Below, piece after piece: positions 48,060 to 61,714 of a stretch of 64,000 bases of DNA; position 1 is the first letter of the stretch, and every line of letters starts with the position of its first letter. The DNA is from Dermanyssus gallinae (Eukaryota; Arthropoda; Arachnida; Mesostigmata; Dermanyssidae), in the NCBI GenBank assembly GCA_003439945.1, contig QVRM01002420.1, positions 97,192-161,191 of the forward strand, written 5' to 3'. A program made the translations under genes and the position numbers. The notes below the pieces were generated by a model. It saw nothing but the letters and a program-made list of their open reading frames with translations. It did no database searches and had not been told where the DNA came from.

Positions 48060-49130
48060 CGACCGCCTCTGCTAATCCACTCGACAATGTTCTACCTTCG
48101 GTCTGCCGCCATTCGCCCGGAACTCGCAGGTAGGATTGAAAGCCTTCGCTCTCGTCTACCTCGGCTAAATTTGCCCGGTCCCCACACTGCGTATCACCTA
48201 ATAAAATCATCTCTGGGTTCAGCAACAATCGTCCATATCCTCCGCAGCACAGACGTCGGAGCAAACCAGGATCTGCTGTGAGAGTTGGACAAAAGTCTAA
48301 GGTCCAGCCTTAGCGGCCTCCTTAATCTAAACCTGGCCGACAACAACTGGGCGCAAGCCACTCTCACTCTTAGATTCGGGGGTCTGGGAATCCGCTCTAC
48401 AGCAGACCTGGCAGCTAGCTGTCACGTCGCATCATTATACGCCTCAGAGAGTACCGTTCAGCGCATCAGCCCGGCCATGGCTCTGCAGGCTTTCCCGGAT
48501 GCCAAAGAGGCTGCCGATACGGGATTCGAGAATCTTGCAGACCTTTTTCCAGAGGCAAACAAACACCTGCAGAGGTCCTATCATCCTCACCTCATTGTCT
48601 CTAGGAAATACCAGCGCTTACACTCTGACGCAAAGCCCGACTGCACGCGGTCGTCCAGAAAGGAGCCAGCAAATGGCTCCAAGCCATCCCTTCCTCAAAC
48701 CTTGGCACTTTACGTGATCAGGAAAGCTTTCGTCTGTGCATTAGTTTGAGGTTGGGAACAAGGCTAACTGAGGAGCACCGGTGTCCGTGCGGAGCACAGG
48801 TAGACATCTGGGGGACCCACGGGCTCTCCGGCAGGAGAAGCGAAGGACGCCAAAGCCGCCACCGCGAGGTTAACGTCTTAAGAGCAACAAATATGCCCAG
48901 CTCGCCAACGAGTTTATTTTCGTGCCGCTAGTGTTTGAGGCACTCGGGGGGCCTGGTCCTAAGGCATGGTCGCTCGTACAGAAGATTGGCAAACGAATCG
49001 AACAGGCGACAGGGGCATCAAAAGAGCTACTAACTTTCTACTTCAGCGACTATCTCTGGCGGTTGAGCGCGGCAATGCGGGCAATTATGGAAAGTGTAGT
49101 TAGTTATTCACATTTCTCTGTAGCCATAAC
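48060..49130 (+). mobile_element. RLE-type LINE, decayed 5'-truncated copy
   Basis: Pieces correspond in order to the thumb and C-terminal part of the copy at 38312-41060. They are AGRIESLRSRLP...SSLGSATIVHILRSTD (48120-48270), LRFGGLGIRSTADLA (48370-48410), LRLGTRL...HRCPCGAQVDIWGTHGLS (48745-48830), then FVPLVFEALGGPGPKAW...GKRIEQATG (48915-49015) and RLSAAMRA near the end. The nuclease core (RPD...WDAT) is deleted between about 48890 and 48915. A TAA-rich end (TTAAATAATAAATA) near 49130 may be the tail. It is the only copy of the group on the plus strand. Confidence 0.75.
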
Positions 49131-50005
49131 ATTAAATAATAAATATATGTTCTACCTTCTATTGAATATATTACTCGGTGTCCTTTATACCTCTATAATT
49201 CGAATCACCCCACTTAGCTCTTAAATATCAACCGTCACTAGGTCTCCCATTTTCAGTCCCGTCACTTCCCTACGTATTTTGTTATCTTTAACAAATATAC
49301 CGACTTGTCCAAACCTAATTTATCCTGTCTCTATCTTTCTATTCGTCTTGTACCAATTGTATCTTTGTTCTATGGGTCGTGTCATTTGTGCGGTATATGT
49401 CTCGGCCCTAACCTATGAGCTTGTGGTTTCATTACATCTAATAGGCCAATAAGTTTAAAAACTGCCTTTTCAGCTTACGTTCAAGTATGAATGCTGCGGG
49501 ACAATAACAACATTCGAGAAGGCCACTTTCTTGGTCTTTAAGAGATAGATGCTGGTTTGGTCAACGATGTGTCTCTTCTTTAATTTCAAATGTCAAAATA
49601 GTTAACGCGTCTTGTCTTGTTCGGCTAAAACTGAATGTTTATAATGAATAAAATTTAATTTTAACAATATACATTATTCATATACCAATAAACATTAGTT
49701 TATATACATACTTTAAAATGTATATATATATATATATACATAAATAACTGACGTACAACTGGTAATGCCGCATTTAAGGAAGATGCGCTTTGTGAAATGC
49801 GTGGCACATGTGCCTATGGCGCGCACAAAGAATGTCACTGAAGAAGACATGGACAAGATGCTCTTTTAGTAGTAGTTTGCTTAATACGGAGACATATGCT
49901 TTTACTAGGAGTTTTACAGACAAACTCATAGAAAACTTGTGAAACAAAGTGTACCATATCGCTCAAATCGGCTATTGTGATGAGCTTAAACCATTCGAAG
50001 GAGGC

Positions 50006-50010
50006 ATATA

Positions 50011-50100
<90 letters not shown>

Positions 50101-50170
50101 TATATATATATATATACATATATATGCATATATATACATATACATATACACATATATATATATATACACA
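50006..50170. repeat. (AT)n array with ATGCATAT and ACATAT interruptions
   Basis: Alternating AT with regular GCAT and ACAT steps. All open frames over it (Tyr/Ile/His) are artefacts. Confidence 0.95.
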
Positions 50171-50636
50171 CGTTCCGGAAACAATGTTTTTCAGGCTATT
50201 TAACTCAAATGTTCTTGAGCTATATGAATATACATATAGATGTATTTATAGCGTGGTTTCGGTGGCTGCCCACAACATCATGTTCATATGTGTCATCCAT
50301 CTCCAGTTGGTCAAACGCCGTCGATTGGGGATGCGCCGGTGCGGATGCACTCACTTCATGCGTTCAACCCAAGATGGCGGCACCCAGCAAAAACAACAAT
50401 AATATTTATTATTAGCACAGGAAAGAACACGAAGAAGAAGAAGAAGAAGAAAAATAAGAAGAAGGTGGGTAGAACAAGACAACGATGCAAATGCAAGAAG
50501 AAGGTATAGAAGTAATCATAACGATTATGACATAATACAACTGCTGTTCGTTAAACAGTTGTTAACTAGACACAGACTGTGACACGATTGCGTGTGAATA
50601 ACGAATAAACTCTCCTGTTATCTAATATACTGCCGT

Positions 50637-50700
50637 TGTTATTGTTGTTGTTGTCGTCGTTGTTGTTGTTGTTGTTGTTGCTGCTGCTGCTGGGTATTGG
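50637..50700. repeat. (GTT)n tract
   Basis: GTT triplets ending in (GCT)n. A complementary-type (CAA)n tract lies at about 50958-51035. Confidence 0.9.
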
Positions 50701-51703
50701 GAGTGTAGGTGGGAGAGCGGTAAAGCCGGTGGCCATATGATCGTCGTATAGCAACAGCCGAACTATCAAAATGTTAGCCTAGAGAGGGAGGAGGAAGAGA
50801 AGAGGAAGAAGAGCGGGAAAGTCAGTGTGTACCTCAAAGAGATAGAGATATATAGAGAGAGAAAACAAGGCGGTAGTATGAGTTGTCGATGAAGTTGTGA
50901 GGAGCCAGCACAATTCCGCCATCGTCACAGCCGCCTCTCCACCGTCGTTGCCGATTAGGAACAACAACAACAAACACAACAACAACAACAGCAACAACAA
51001 AAACAAACACAACAACAGCAACAACAACAATTGCACCGCTTCCACCACTGAGGCGACCGGGTGGCATCGTATCTGTGTGTGTTTGTGTCTTTGAATGTGA
51101 TGCGGCGGCGGTAGCAACGGCGGCGCCGGCAGCAGCTAAGAAAGGGAACTTGTTTCTACTCTCTGAACTCTGAATTCACTGACTTGGCGACTTCGAGAGA
51201 CAAACAGACGGGAGGGAGACAGAGAAAGAGGGGCTGACTTTTGGTGGTGGGCTCAGACGGCAGCCAGACAACCACTGAGTGAGTGTTTCCCTCTGTCTCT
51301 CTGTCCGTCTGACAGACTGGCTAAGAGACTGGCTGAGTCTAGCAAGTCAGCTTACAAGACAGCCGGAGGAGGAGGAGAAGAAGCTGTTGCGAACTCGCCA
51401 AGCCGAGAGAGAGAAAATGACTGCGCGACTAATGGACGAACGCTGTCAGCTTCGAACTGAATGACAGGCAGAACCGACCCTACCAACACCACTACCGGTT
51501 GGTCGATCGATCGATCGATGGATGATGAAATTACTGAATGGGCTGAACGTTGTTGTTAATGTAAGTGTATTTATTTGTGTAGTCTATTGTGATATGTGGC
51601 GTTCAGAGCGACACACGTACAGGAACAGGATAGTAGTGGTGTGATTTGGGTGGGCCCCGTGACTTCACTGCGCCGCGGTGAAGACCAGTTGTGACTCACC
51701 CAG

Positions 51704-51760
51704 CCACCTACTACCCACCCATCCACCTACTACCCACCCATCCACCTACTACCCACCCAT
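51704..51760. repeat. 19-bp minisatellite, 3 units
   Basis: Three copies of CCACCTACTACCCACCCAT are followed by CCAT and CCAA tetranucleotide runs to about 51785. Confidence 0.95.
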
Positions 51761-52014
51761 CCATCCAACCAACCAACCAACCAATCGACCGACGAATCCA
51801 TTCGCTCATCCACCCATTCGTTCATTGGGTGATCCTCTTCCTGTAGTGTGTTGGTGTTTGTGTTGTGAGGTGTTTGTGTTGTGAGGTGCGTGTCTGTCGC
51901 GCTGAAGTGCTGAAGTTAGCTGACGTGATTCATGAGATGAAGGACGACGACGACGCCGCCGACGCTAACAAACGATAACAAGCGACTGTCAGCTAGTGAG
52001 AGCAAACCATAGGA

Positions 52015-52430
52015 AGGAACTACAACTACAGGTAATGAACCTTAGGAAAGCTAACTACAGGTAATGAACGTTAGGAAAGCCAGCTAAAGATAACTAACGG
52101 CAGGAAAGCCAACCGATGATAACGCACGTTAGACGTAAGACAACTAGAAATCAAACTTTAGGAAAACCAACTGATAATAATAAACTTTAGGAAAACCAAC
52201 TGATAATAACAAACATGCATGAAAAACCAACTGCCATAACAACAACAGCAAATGCAACTGAGACTGTGAGTACTCTCAGTTGTCTTTGTTGTTATGAACG
52301 TTAGAAAAGGCAACTAATGATAACGTAGGCTAGGAAAGACATATCACGACATTGCACAATATCGAACGTTACGAAACACCCTTAACGATAACGAACGATT
52401 GGAAAGCCAGCGAACAATAACTCCGTAGCC
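52015..52430. repeat. degenerate ~30-bp minisatellite with inner hairpin
   Basis: Units of the form AACT-N-ATAACNAACNTTAGGAAAGCC recur about a dozen times with many substitutions. At 52235-52296 the array is interrupted by an inverted repeat (CATAACAACAA...CAACTGAGA against TCTCAGTTG...TTGTTGTTATG). Confidence 0.8.
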
Positions 52431-53062
52431 GAAGAATAGTTATCCCGCGCGTTCGCCTCTCAACGCTCCCCCCTCGACTTAGATAACTCGACGTGTTCTA
52501 GAGGTCCTCAGATAGGCTATTGGCTATCGGTTGAGGTGTTGCGATGCTTTTGTCGTTGTCGTCGTCGTCGTCATCAGTTATTGAGATAGACTTTGTGTGT
52601 GTTTGTGTTAGGTGTGCTTCTTCGGATAGTTCCGGCCCCGAACGACGCTACGGCGAGTGTCGTTTTGTGCGTCATGCATACGAACACCGTCTGGCACCAG
52701 CGCTGAGTGTCGGGTAGGAGAACAACCTCCAGCAGGAATAACACTCTAAAATCGGGCACCACTTTGGATTCGTACATGTCTGGATCACCTAATGACTCAT
52801 TCGTTGGCTAATTCGGCGTGTTCGTCGTCGTTGTCATTGTCGTCGTCGTCGGTGTCTTCTTTGTTCTTGTCATTTTCCGGTACTACATTGACATCGCCGC
52901 TATCGCGTAAGTGTCACACTTTGAAAGACCGCTGTTTACCTCTTTGTTTGGGTTAGCAGCGGTCATTAATACTACTGCTACTAATTCGATTGCCGTCAGC
53001 ATTGCTGAGAGTATAGGACCATGCACTCACAGATGCAACAAAGAACATTTATGTAGATACGA

Positions 53063-53190
<128 letters not shown>

Positions 53191-53310
53191 TTTTTTTGTT
53201 TATTATAGTTTTATTTGATTGATCTAGTTATATAACTTTTTTATGTTAGCACTTTGGAGTGAACAATTGTCTCCGCGCGAACGTGTAGTCACGGGTTCTC
53301 TACCCCGTGG

Positions 53311-53368
<58 letters not shown>

Positions 53369-53616
53369 TCGTTTCTAAGTAGGGATTAGCCAGCAAGGTG
53401 ACTTTTGACGTGTAAATAAGCTTAGCCGCCTAACGAAACAGTAGCTTCAGTGTATTTGTATGCTACTGTGTGGGCAAACTTTGCTTTGGGAATTTTCCGT
53501 AACGCTAACGTCCGTGTACGTTTTTTTTTCATGTTATGGCTAATTTTTAATTTTTAACTCACTCCGGCATTTATTTACCTTGTCTAAATTCGAAACCATG
53601 CAAACCAATTTTAGAG

Positions 53617-53692
53617 TGGTCGGTATGGGTCTCGAACCCAGTCTTCCCGAATGCAAGGCAAAAACTTTGCCACTAAGCCATCTTGCTCGGTT
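53617..53692 (-). mobile_element. tRNA-like element (SINE head or tRNA pseudogene)
   Basis: On the minus strand there is a perfect A box (TGGCTTAGTGG at 53680-53670) and a perfect B box (GGTTCGAGACC at 53638-53628) in a 4-bp TGGG/CCCA T-stem. The acceptor arms do not pair and the anticodon arm is poor. It is therefore not a functional tRNA gene, but it may retain a pol III promoter. It is unlike the other SINE family in this window. Confidence 0.6.
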
Positions 53693-53699
53693 AATTAAC

Positions 53700-56600
53700 T
53701 AAAGCAAATGACTTCGTGCCGTACCAGAAGTTATATGAGTCATCATTATCCATATTTCGTTTTCACCATCATAGGCTATTGAAAAAGCTATGGTGAACGA
53801 ACGCCTGATGAGTCATGTCTGTTGAGTCGATGATGAGACCATCCCATGTGTGAGGTGGTGCCAATGATAACATTGGCTGGTGCCACGTCTGCTCATCGTG
53901 CTTCGCTGCGTAGTCGTGCGGGCCGAATAGGATTGCAGTCCGAGCGCGACTACTCGCGAGAGATAACTCACGATAGACAAACCACTACTAATCACCATCG
54001 TCATTGTCATCACTGTGCTGGTGAGGGTAATGGCAATATTTCATTACAAACCGTTCAGCTAGCCAACCAACTAGAAGCCTAATGTCTACCGTCTCCGATC
54101 TGTCGCCAACGAAAATCTCGGCCGAACGGATACACATAGCGGTGGTCAGTGGTCGATAGTGGTTTAAGCGAGCGAACCGGCGACAAGTCGGCGGTACTTG
54201 GTACTTGCCACACCAATCAACGATTAGACACTTACTGTACGAAGTTCATCCATTGAAGTCGATGTCGGCGATGTTTGGAGCAAGGACGGCGTATCACCTC
54301 TTTTCACCTCTTGAATTACCAGAACACATTATCAGAAGTTATACAACGAATGCGGAAGAAGAATGAGCTAATGCTACCTGTCTACGATATATCATACCTG
54401 TCTATGCGAACGCCAAAATCATAAACGAGCTACGTGGCCAGCTAATGCGGTTGATCGCTGATCGCCGGTAGTCACCAAAAGACAGTCCCCTGTTTGCAGA
54501 GTACAGAGTATAATGTTACGACGGCCGGGCAGCAACACTCCAGGCCAATATTGAGGAAGCTATGAACGCTGCATTTTTGTGCGGCCCGAGCAAACGTGAG
54601 AACCGACACAATTCAAAGGCGGTAAGGGTGCATTAACTTGCGAGAAATGACCAGGTACGTTATGTGGTACGTTAAGTATGTGAACAGTTATTAAAGTTAC
54701 AATACTCCAGGGTATGCAGGCAAGATTGAGTTTGCTCAACACACAAGAACGAGACAGAACCAGCCCAAACCTTGGTGTTCAAAATTCTGTCATCTGTGGA
54801 TCGTTCGATCTTTAACGTGTGAGATATGACGAGCGCGTGCATAGAGTGTTAGGTCCATAACAGACTTAAAACGCTTCTACCCAGGTATGTTTCGAGTGAA
54901 CTTGTGCGATCAAAAGGCAAGGGCGCACTTGGGTAAGAGCGGAAGAGGTTTTTGTGCGCTATCACGATTTGCACAAAGTAGCGGAGACAGTAATAAAGCA
55001 AATAGATTGTGGGAAAAACAGCTGCCAGCAAAGGCAAATATCTTACATGTTGCTGACGGGAGTTGTAGTTGCACACATGAAAAAAGCATAATCTATTTAA
55101 TGGCAGAAGAAACAAATCATGCACGTTAAAACAGAGGGGGATGGATATTTATAATAAGCAAGAATTTGACCAGGGTTATCCACCAATATGTTTGTCACCC
55201 GTGGTGTCACAAAGAATGAGTTTAGAGGTAGAGCATGGAAACAGACTGGGGTGAAGAAGATTTAAGACATATTCCTACAGGAGCTTTATTTGAATAGAGT
55301 CAATACAACAAACGTGTGCTATTGAAATAAAGACACGCTAATCCCAACGACAGGCGCAGACATCACGAAATGAACCAACTGCGGGCTAATTCCAGTTTTA
55401 AGTGTAGTTGAAATGTAATAATATTCATTGTGAACACTTGGGGCTGGATTTTCAGGGGGCCTAGGATATAGTAAATAGAAGAAACTTGTGGAATATACTG
55501 AGGTAGTGTGTCTAAAACCATATGGATGGAAATCTTTAAAGAGATCTACTAGCATAGCCAGGTTGTCCAATCAAAAGTAGAATTATAGAGTCTAGCGGGC
55601 TCCTTTTGGTAAGCGTTTCACTACCTCCCATGTTTCGCTCTAATTCATTCTGACATTAGTTTCGACGTAATAGTATTTGTATTCATCTTTCGTTGTGCAG
55701 GGCGGTCTAGGAACAGACCTATTTTCAAAATACGGCATCAGAGTTAGGGGGCGACCAGTATGATAAGACAGTATTCTCTTTGTTCATAATGTAGTTTGTT
55801 TAGCTGAAGAGCCAAGTGTTTTTGTAAGGGTGGAATATTTGTGGTAAGCTAGCGACAGTATATTCATGAGAAAGAGAAAGGCCATTGCAGTATGCGCCGA
55901 AAAAAGTACCGACAAATCCGTGCAGCTTCCAATTCAGCACTCAGTACCGTATCGCGAAGGTCACAAATATATAAGCGTAAGAAAGCTAATCGAAATTACT
56001 GTGGTCGGTAACCGTTGTCCGCACAAGGAAACTATCGAAATAGAGCTTTCTTGTTCCAGCTGTTACCTATGCAAATGTTTTCATTAGTATTTGTGCCAAC
56101 TGCATAAACCAGCACTAAACAACGATCTAGGCGGCAGGTGTGCCACATCACACCTCGGTGTTTTGAGAATTCTATATAAAAATCAGTCTAGTGACATAAT
56201 TTTTTTTATCTGGTTTAACTAAAATCTGCAGAGTGGGCAATGGAGAACAGGTGGAACTAATTACCCGCAACGATAAGTGAAAGACTCGCACTTATCACAT
56301 ATAAACACCACCTTAGAAACTACGTTTTTAGGCTACAGAAGGTGGACAATGCATACATCTACGCACCTGTTAAGTACGATACACTAAAATACTATACGCA
56401 AGATTCGTAATGACTCAACGAAACCATAAGAGACCAACATGCATATACTATGCATATGCATGTACTACAAGCATTTTTAATTTCGGTTTAAAGTGCAAGT
56501 ATTATGTTTGGGCTGAATACGTAAAATATTCCCAACACAAGGGTACGGATGTCTTCGATAAGATATGTGCGGTATATTGCAAATTAATAAAAACAATTTA

Positions 56601-57890
56601 GATTTAGAACGACGACTTAGAAACAGCGAAATAGTAATAGAAACGAAATTCACGGACCGGTAAGAGGAGAAGAAGATTAGGTTCATAAAATGGGTTAACG
56701 GCCGACCTAAAAGGAAAATAGACGAATCGAATGCAGGAGAGAAGATACAATAGTGAACCGCCAGAAGCTTGGCTTGGGGCCGAGTCCGGCTAGAGAAGTT
56801 AAAGACAGAGCGGAATACGTCTTGGCTTTTTTACACTCAGATACGTTATCACGTTAAGTAATAGTAATAATAGTAATGTTTTAATGCTATTAGACGCTGC
56901 GTAGACAAGTTGAATAAATACTGTAAGAAAATAGGCTTTTTTTTATTTATTTACGTAGTCTTTATTTAGAGTTTTAGTGGACATTTTGTCTGGCCAGATG
57001 AGCTGCATTTGCACCGTTCTTAGAGAAGAGATGCTCAACAGGGTAACGCAAGGAAGGATGCTCGTATTCCCTTTAGTCTCAACTGCTACGAAGTATGGCC
57101 AGGAGTTAAATTTTGGAGGATGTCGTAAAATCAGCATGAGAAGATCAGCAAATGCGGTTGGTGCACGATGCTAGAGTTTTTTTGTTGTCGGTATGTGCTG
57201 TGAGATATGCCCATCACTCGTAATTGTGACTAGTAATTCTATCAGATCACCAGCAGAAATCAGGTCAGTTTTTGACATTGCCAGATCCGACCATCAACCA
57301 GCAGTTACGGCGGAGATAAACCCTAAGTAGCTCAAGCCGTACCGAGCTACCGTTTTCTTCGAAGCTTAACGACTGTGCTGTTTTTACAACATTTTTGTTA
57401 GAAGTTAGTTGTTTTTACAACAAGTTTGAAGAAGCTCCACTACTTGAATGCTGAAACAGAAATCTGTTTGAATATGTTTTGGGTGACTCTTCTCGTGCTG
57501 TGTTGGCAGTAAGCCGTGCGGGTCATCTGTGAGGAACTTTGCTCCTGGAGTATCAATAGCACACAAGAGAACAGGCGTACGGTGCTCTAGGTGAGGCCTG
57601 TTGGCTAGAATTGCGTTTACGATAGGGTGACCTAATACTATTTTCTGAGTGCTAGCACATTCGACTGGCTAGACTGGGACGTTGACTAGGAAGCGAAATT
57701 CCGGGGCGCTCTTCCCGTAACGTCACTTGTGTTCGATTGGACATTATTTGGAGCTATTCGTGGTATTCAAGTTGCACATAAGCTCCACGTAGTCCCCGGT
57801 TATAAGCGTCCTCAACCAGACTCTCTGTTCGGGATTGGTTTTGTTCAACGCTGTCTTAGGTGTAGCGATCTCTGTTTTCCACCAGCGTCC
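53700..57890. other. intergenic stretch
   Basis: Open frames are short. One at 55866-56087 is discussed as a finding because of its Cys-rich end. No other recognisable feature. Confidence 0.5.
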
Positions 57891-57892
57891 GC

Positions 57893-58012
57893 CCTTGCGG
57901 TGGCATTACTGCTACGTTGTGTTGGCATTACTGTTACGTTGTGCTGGCATTACTGTTACGTTGTGTTGGTATTACGGTTACATTGCGCTGGAATAATTGT
58001 TACGATTGTTAC
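57893..58012. repeat. ~24-bp minisatellite, 5 units
   Basis: Units of the form TGGCATTACTGTTACGTTGTGT are repeated with substitutions, the last ones more decayed. A (CAA)n tract follows at about 58190-58222. Confidence 0.85.
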
Positions 58013-58222
58013 CCGTTTCACGGAATCGTTTGATCGGAAGCCGCTATGTGATCGCTGATTCAAACCATACATTACTACCGGTTCTAAAAACTCTGTAGTA
58101 GTAATGTAGTATGGAACTCCGTCGAGTGTCGAAGCACAAACGCCCTAGATAGCTGTTTTGTTTTAAATTCTTATTCTACCTATCTGTAACAACAGCAACA
58201 ACAACAACAACAACAACAACAA

Positions 58223-60512
58223 CACAAAACATATTGTACGTGTATTAACTCTTCTCTGCCGGACCGCTTTTGAGTGCGAATGGTTGGTTCTCCGAATGCA
58301 ATTCGAATACAGACGAATCAACGGTTTTTCTGTTTGTAGCAGCTATTTCAGCGGGGTTCAGTTCGCGACACGTTCCGCACGTGATTCTAAGCGACGCCAC
58401 AGCCGTTGTCACGGACTGTCATCTGGTTTGCCGGTGCTAACTGACCGATTCGTGTGTGCGTGTGTTTTGTCGGTCGGCGATTGTTTTTGCTTTTTGTTAT
58501 GGAGGTGGAAAATGCATTTACGCAACCCCGTCGAAGTTGTTGTGGCGGGCAGTGTGGCCGGACTCTCGACACTGGCGGAGAGTATTGGACATCATCCGAT
58601 ACGCTTGTAATACCCACTAAAAACCACCTCCGCCAACCCCCCGCCCGCCGGTTTGGAATTGTCTGACGGTAGGTGATTTGCCGGGGCGTAATATCATCGA
58701 TATGCTTCCGCACCATGCAACACCCAGAAAGGTATCCAGCTTTTGCAGCCAATTGCTGCAGCCAACATGCTCTACGTGCTCACGTTTGTGGTTCACGTTT
58801 CGTTGAGGCTTTCTATTTTGTGTGCATTCAAAACGTTGCCGAGCAGAAGTGCGCCGGCACTTGTGTGAGTACGTAGGCGCTCGCTATAGGTGATACTACA
58901 ATTATACAGGTCAGCGCTGGTAAAAAGGTGATGTTACATCTGTTACTCTGGAACAACATGATAGCATATGTTGTTGCGTTTGCTTGCGCACATGCTTTTG
59001 CGAGACTGCGTAGAGCGTAGAGACGTGAGTGCGATCGTAAATGAACACGGATTTGTTGTTAGTCGTAGTGATGTTTAGCCGTGTGTCGGTCGCCATTGCG
59101 CTCATTGTGCTAAAATACCGTGCTAAAATGTGCACACTGCTGTCGTTGAGATGGCGCGCCGGAGACGTGGCTATTCAGTCAACATAGCGATCCCTCTATA
59201 TATATGTATATATTTAGCCTGTATTATCACATTAAAGCGTATGTGGTACAATTATCATATATGCATTGTTTTAAATATACGTACATCTGAAAAACAAAAA
59301 CGTAACTAATCGCCAAATATGCGTTTGCTATCTAAACTTGCATGCGCCCATTTGACCATCCGCCAAGCAAACAATCTGTTTACGGACTTACCGCGAGCCA
59401 CGGCTTTTGGAATGATTAGTCGCTGACTCCTGAGGTTATTGGAGCAAATATAAAAAAAAGTGTCCTAGAAATTCACATTTTCGTAGTTGACGTGGAGCAG
59501 AAATGTTGCCTTGCATGAGAAGTGAGCCAATACTAGGAACAACATCATCTAATACGCTTTGGGAGCACCTGTTATACAATTGCGTATAGTTGTTTTATGT
59601 AATTACATTATATGATTACACTGATAAGTACAGTTGTAGTTGTTTTATTCACTTCTTTCGGACCTTCATCCAACGATTTGTTTAAAAATAATGACATTTT
59701 CTGAACATTTTGCTTCCAGTTTCCATGTGGTGAAAAGTGGTCAAAGTCTTACCCTATAAACCTTTGAGGTTGCCTCTATCTAAGAACTACTGTCATGAGT
59801 ATTCCAGAGAGCAAAAACGGAGCTATATATATATATATATATTCATTGTTTTACTGAGTCGGCGGCAGGCGATTCGCGCCTGGCTTATGTCATGGCGATG
59901 AACGCACTGTAAATAGCGAAGATTGTATATAAGACCATTCATTTTCGTATATTACATTTTATAAGTGGGACGCATATCACGGAGGATTATGGAATAGCGA
60001 ACACATAGCGTTACTATTGAGCCAGGAGCTGTGCGCGTTGCAGGATTTGTGGATAGCACGTGTACACCACCGTAGCAGGCGTGTTGCACGAGGACAGCTT
60101 TTGATGTTCATTAATTAAGAATTCGTCATCATCGTCATGATCATCATCATCATCGTATGAACTTTGACATGATAATATTTTGTGTTCACCTATTTATAGT
60201 ACATTCGTTAAGCCGTGGCCAGATGTGTATGTGTGATGTACCACTTACGTTGGCTATGACGTCAACAACGTGACCTAGAGTGTTTAGAGTGTCGTATCTA
60301 TGTCTATCTATTCCCGCATCTCTGTTCCGGTCGATTTTAATTGCCCGGTGCTTACTTGGAAGGAACGTGCGTGGACGGACAATGTCTCAGTCAGTATCGG
60401 CAGTTGGAGTACGTGGCGGAATCTAACTTCGACCGAAAACCTGCCATTCTCTCAGTCGTACAATAGGATTTATACTGGGTGTGGTCTGACTAGTTGTTAA
60501 CTCTCTCATTGA

Positions 60513-60552
<40 letters not shown>

Positions 60553-60628
60553 AGGGAAAACGTAGGTTTTATCGCATAATTTGGGCTGTTTGTAGGGAAA
60601 ACGTGGGCTTTAATGTGTAATTAGGGGT

Positions 60629-60664
<36 letters not shown>

Positions 60665-61673
60665 GGTGTTCCTATTTGTGTGTCCAAAACGCTAGGGTAT
60701 GGTCAAACTCGGTGAGAAAATCATTTTTGCCAAGGGGTGGAAGCCGGGAAAACGTTTTGTTTAGGAGTGAGGATGAAATTTATAAAAGCAGTTATTCTGC
60801 CTTTTTTCTTCTACATAGTTGTGCAAAATCTACGTTTGCGGGAGAACCAGTCAACGCACAACGGAACCGATCATACCGGCGTGTTTGGCGGAAAAGTTAA
60901 AATACTCTGCACAATAAAGTATACATTACTAGCTTGCGTAGCAAAAAGCGAATAGCCAGATTAAGGAAAGTCATAAAAAGTCGAAATGTTACGTTAACGC
61001 TTTTTTGTGCAACATCGTATTTTTTTCCATTACGACCAAAAATGCACGTCCAAACGACTACTCTCAGGCAATAGCAGATTTAATGCCCACTATATTCGTA
61101 CCAAAGTGATGGTGCTGCGTTACGTAGTTGCCAAGTGACTAAGCTTTTTCACGGCTCCATTCAACCGCCTAAGACTGCCAGTGTGGCAGTTGTTAACCAC
61201 TCATTTGTTTGTCGACCAGCACGCCTAGCCCTCGAATGCGAACATGAGAGGAGACATTTTTCTTGTATTGTAATAATGATAATAATAATAATAACTGCTA
61301 GGAGTGATAACATTGATATAGGTAGATTGTCTTCTCAGCGAAGGCACAACTTGAGCAAGTTATTGACAATTTCACAGGGTCTACTGTGGGTGGACGTGGA
61401 AGCCACGTGTCTCTCTTCTCTCTCTCTCTCTGGACCTCTAACTGAAACCAAATAGAAAGTTTGCTTTAACCCTTGTAACGACGTAAGAGAATACGTTTAT
61501 TACAATACATTGGCGCTTTTATGGGTATTTAAACTCGTTTGCCGGAAGCCCTATGCAAACACCCGACGTGATGAAGCACACACTCGGAGTGTACCCGACG
61601 CTTACAGCTGCGACAAGTCAGTAATGCATTTGCGGCAGCATCTTAGGCTGCCGCCAACGTTGTGAAGGAATTC

Positions 61674-61714
<41 letters not shown>

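Larger units (their letters stand above)
49131..52000. other. intergenic, microsatellite-rich stretch
   Basis: It contains (AT)n at about 49717-49739, an (AGA)n run near 50430-50465, GTT/CAA tracts listed separately, GA-rich patches near 50790-50870 and 51200-51420, and a GATC-rich patch near 51505-51520. I see no gene. Confidence 0.5.

Noticed and set aside
49835..50203. Tyr-Ile/His-rich frames on both strands
   Set aside because: Pure (AT)n translation; the same applies at 2302-2652, 3283-3829 and 53069-53190.
51505..51520. GATC-rich run as a regulatory methylation cluster
   Set aside because: It is a simple tetranucleotide repeat in eukaryotic DNA with no reason to assign function.
58284..58752. 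Overlapping 108- and 121-codon frames on opposite strands
   Set aside because: Neither shows a domain or consistent splice signals; one may hide an exon but support is lacking.
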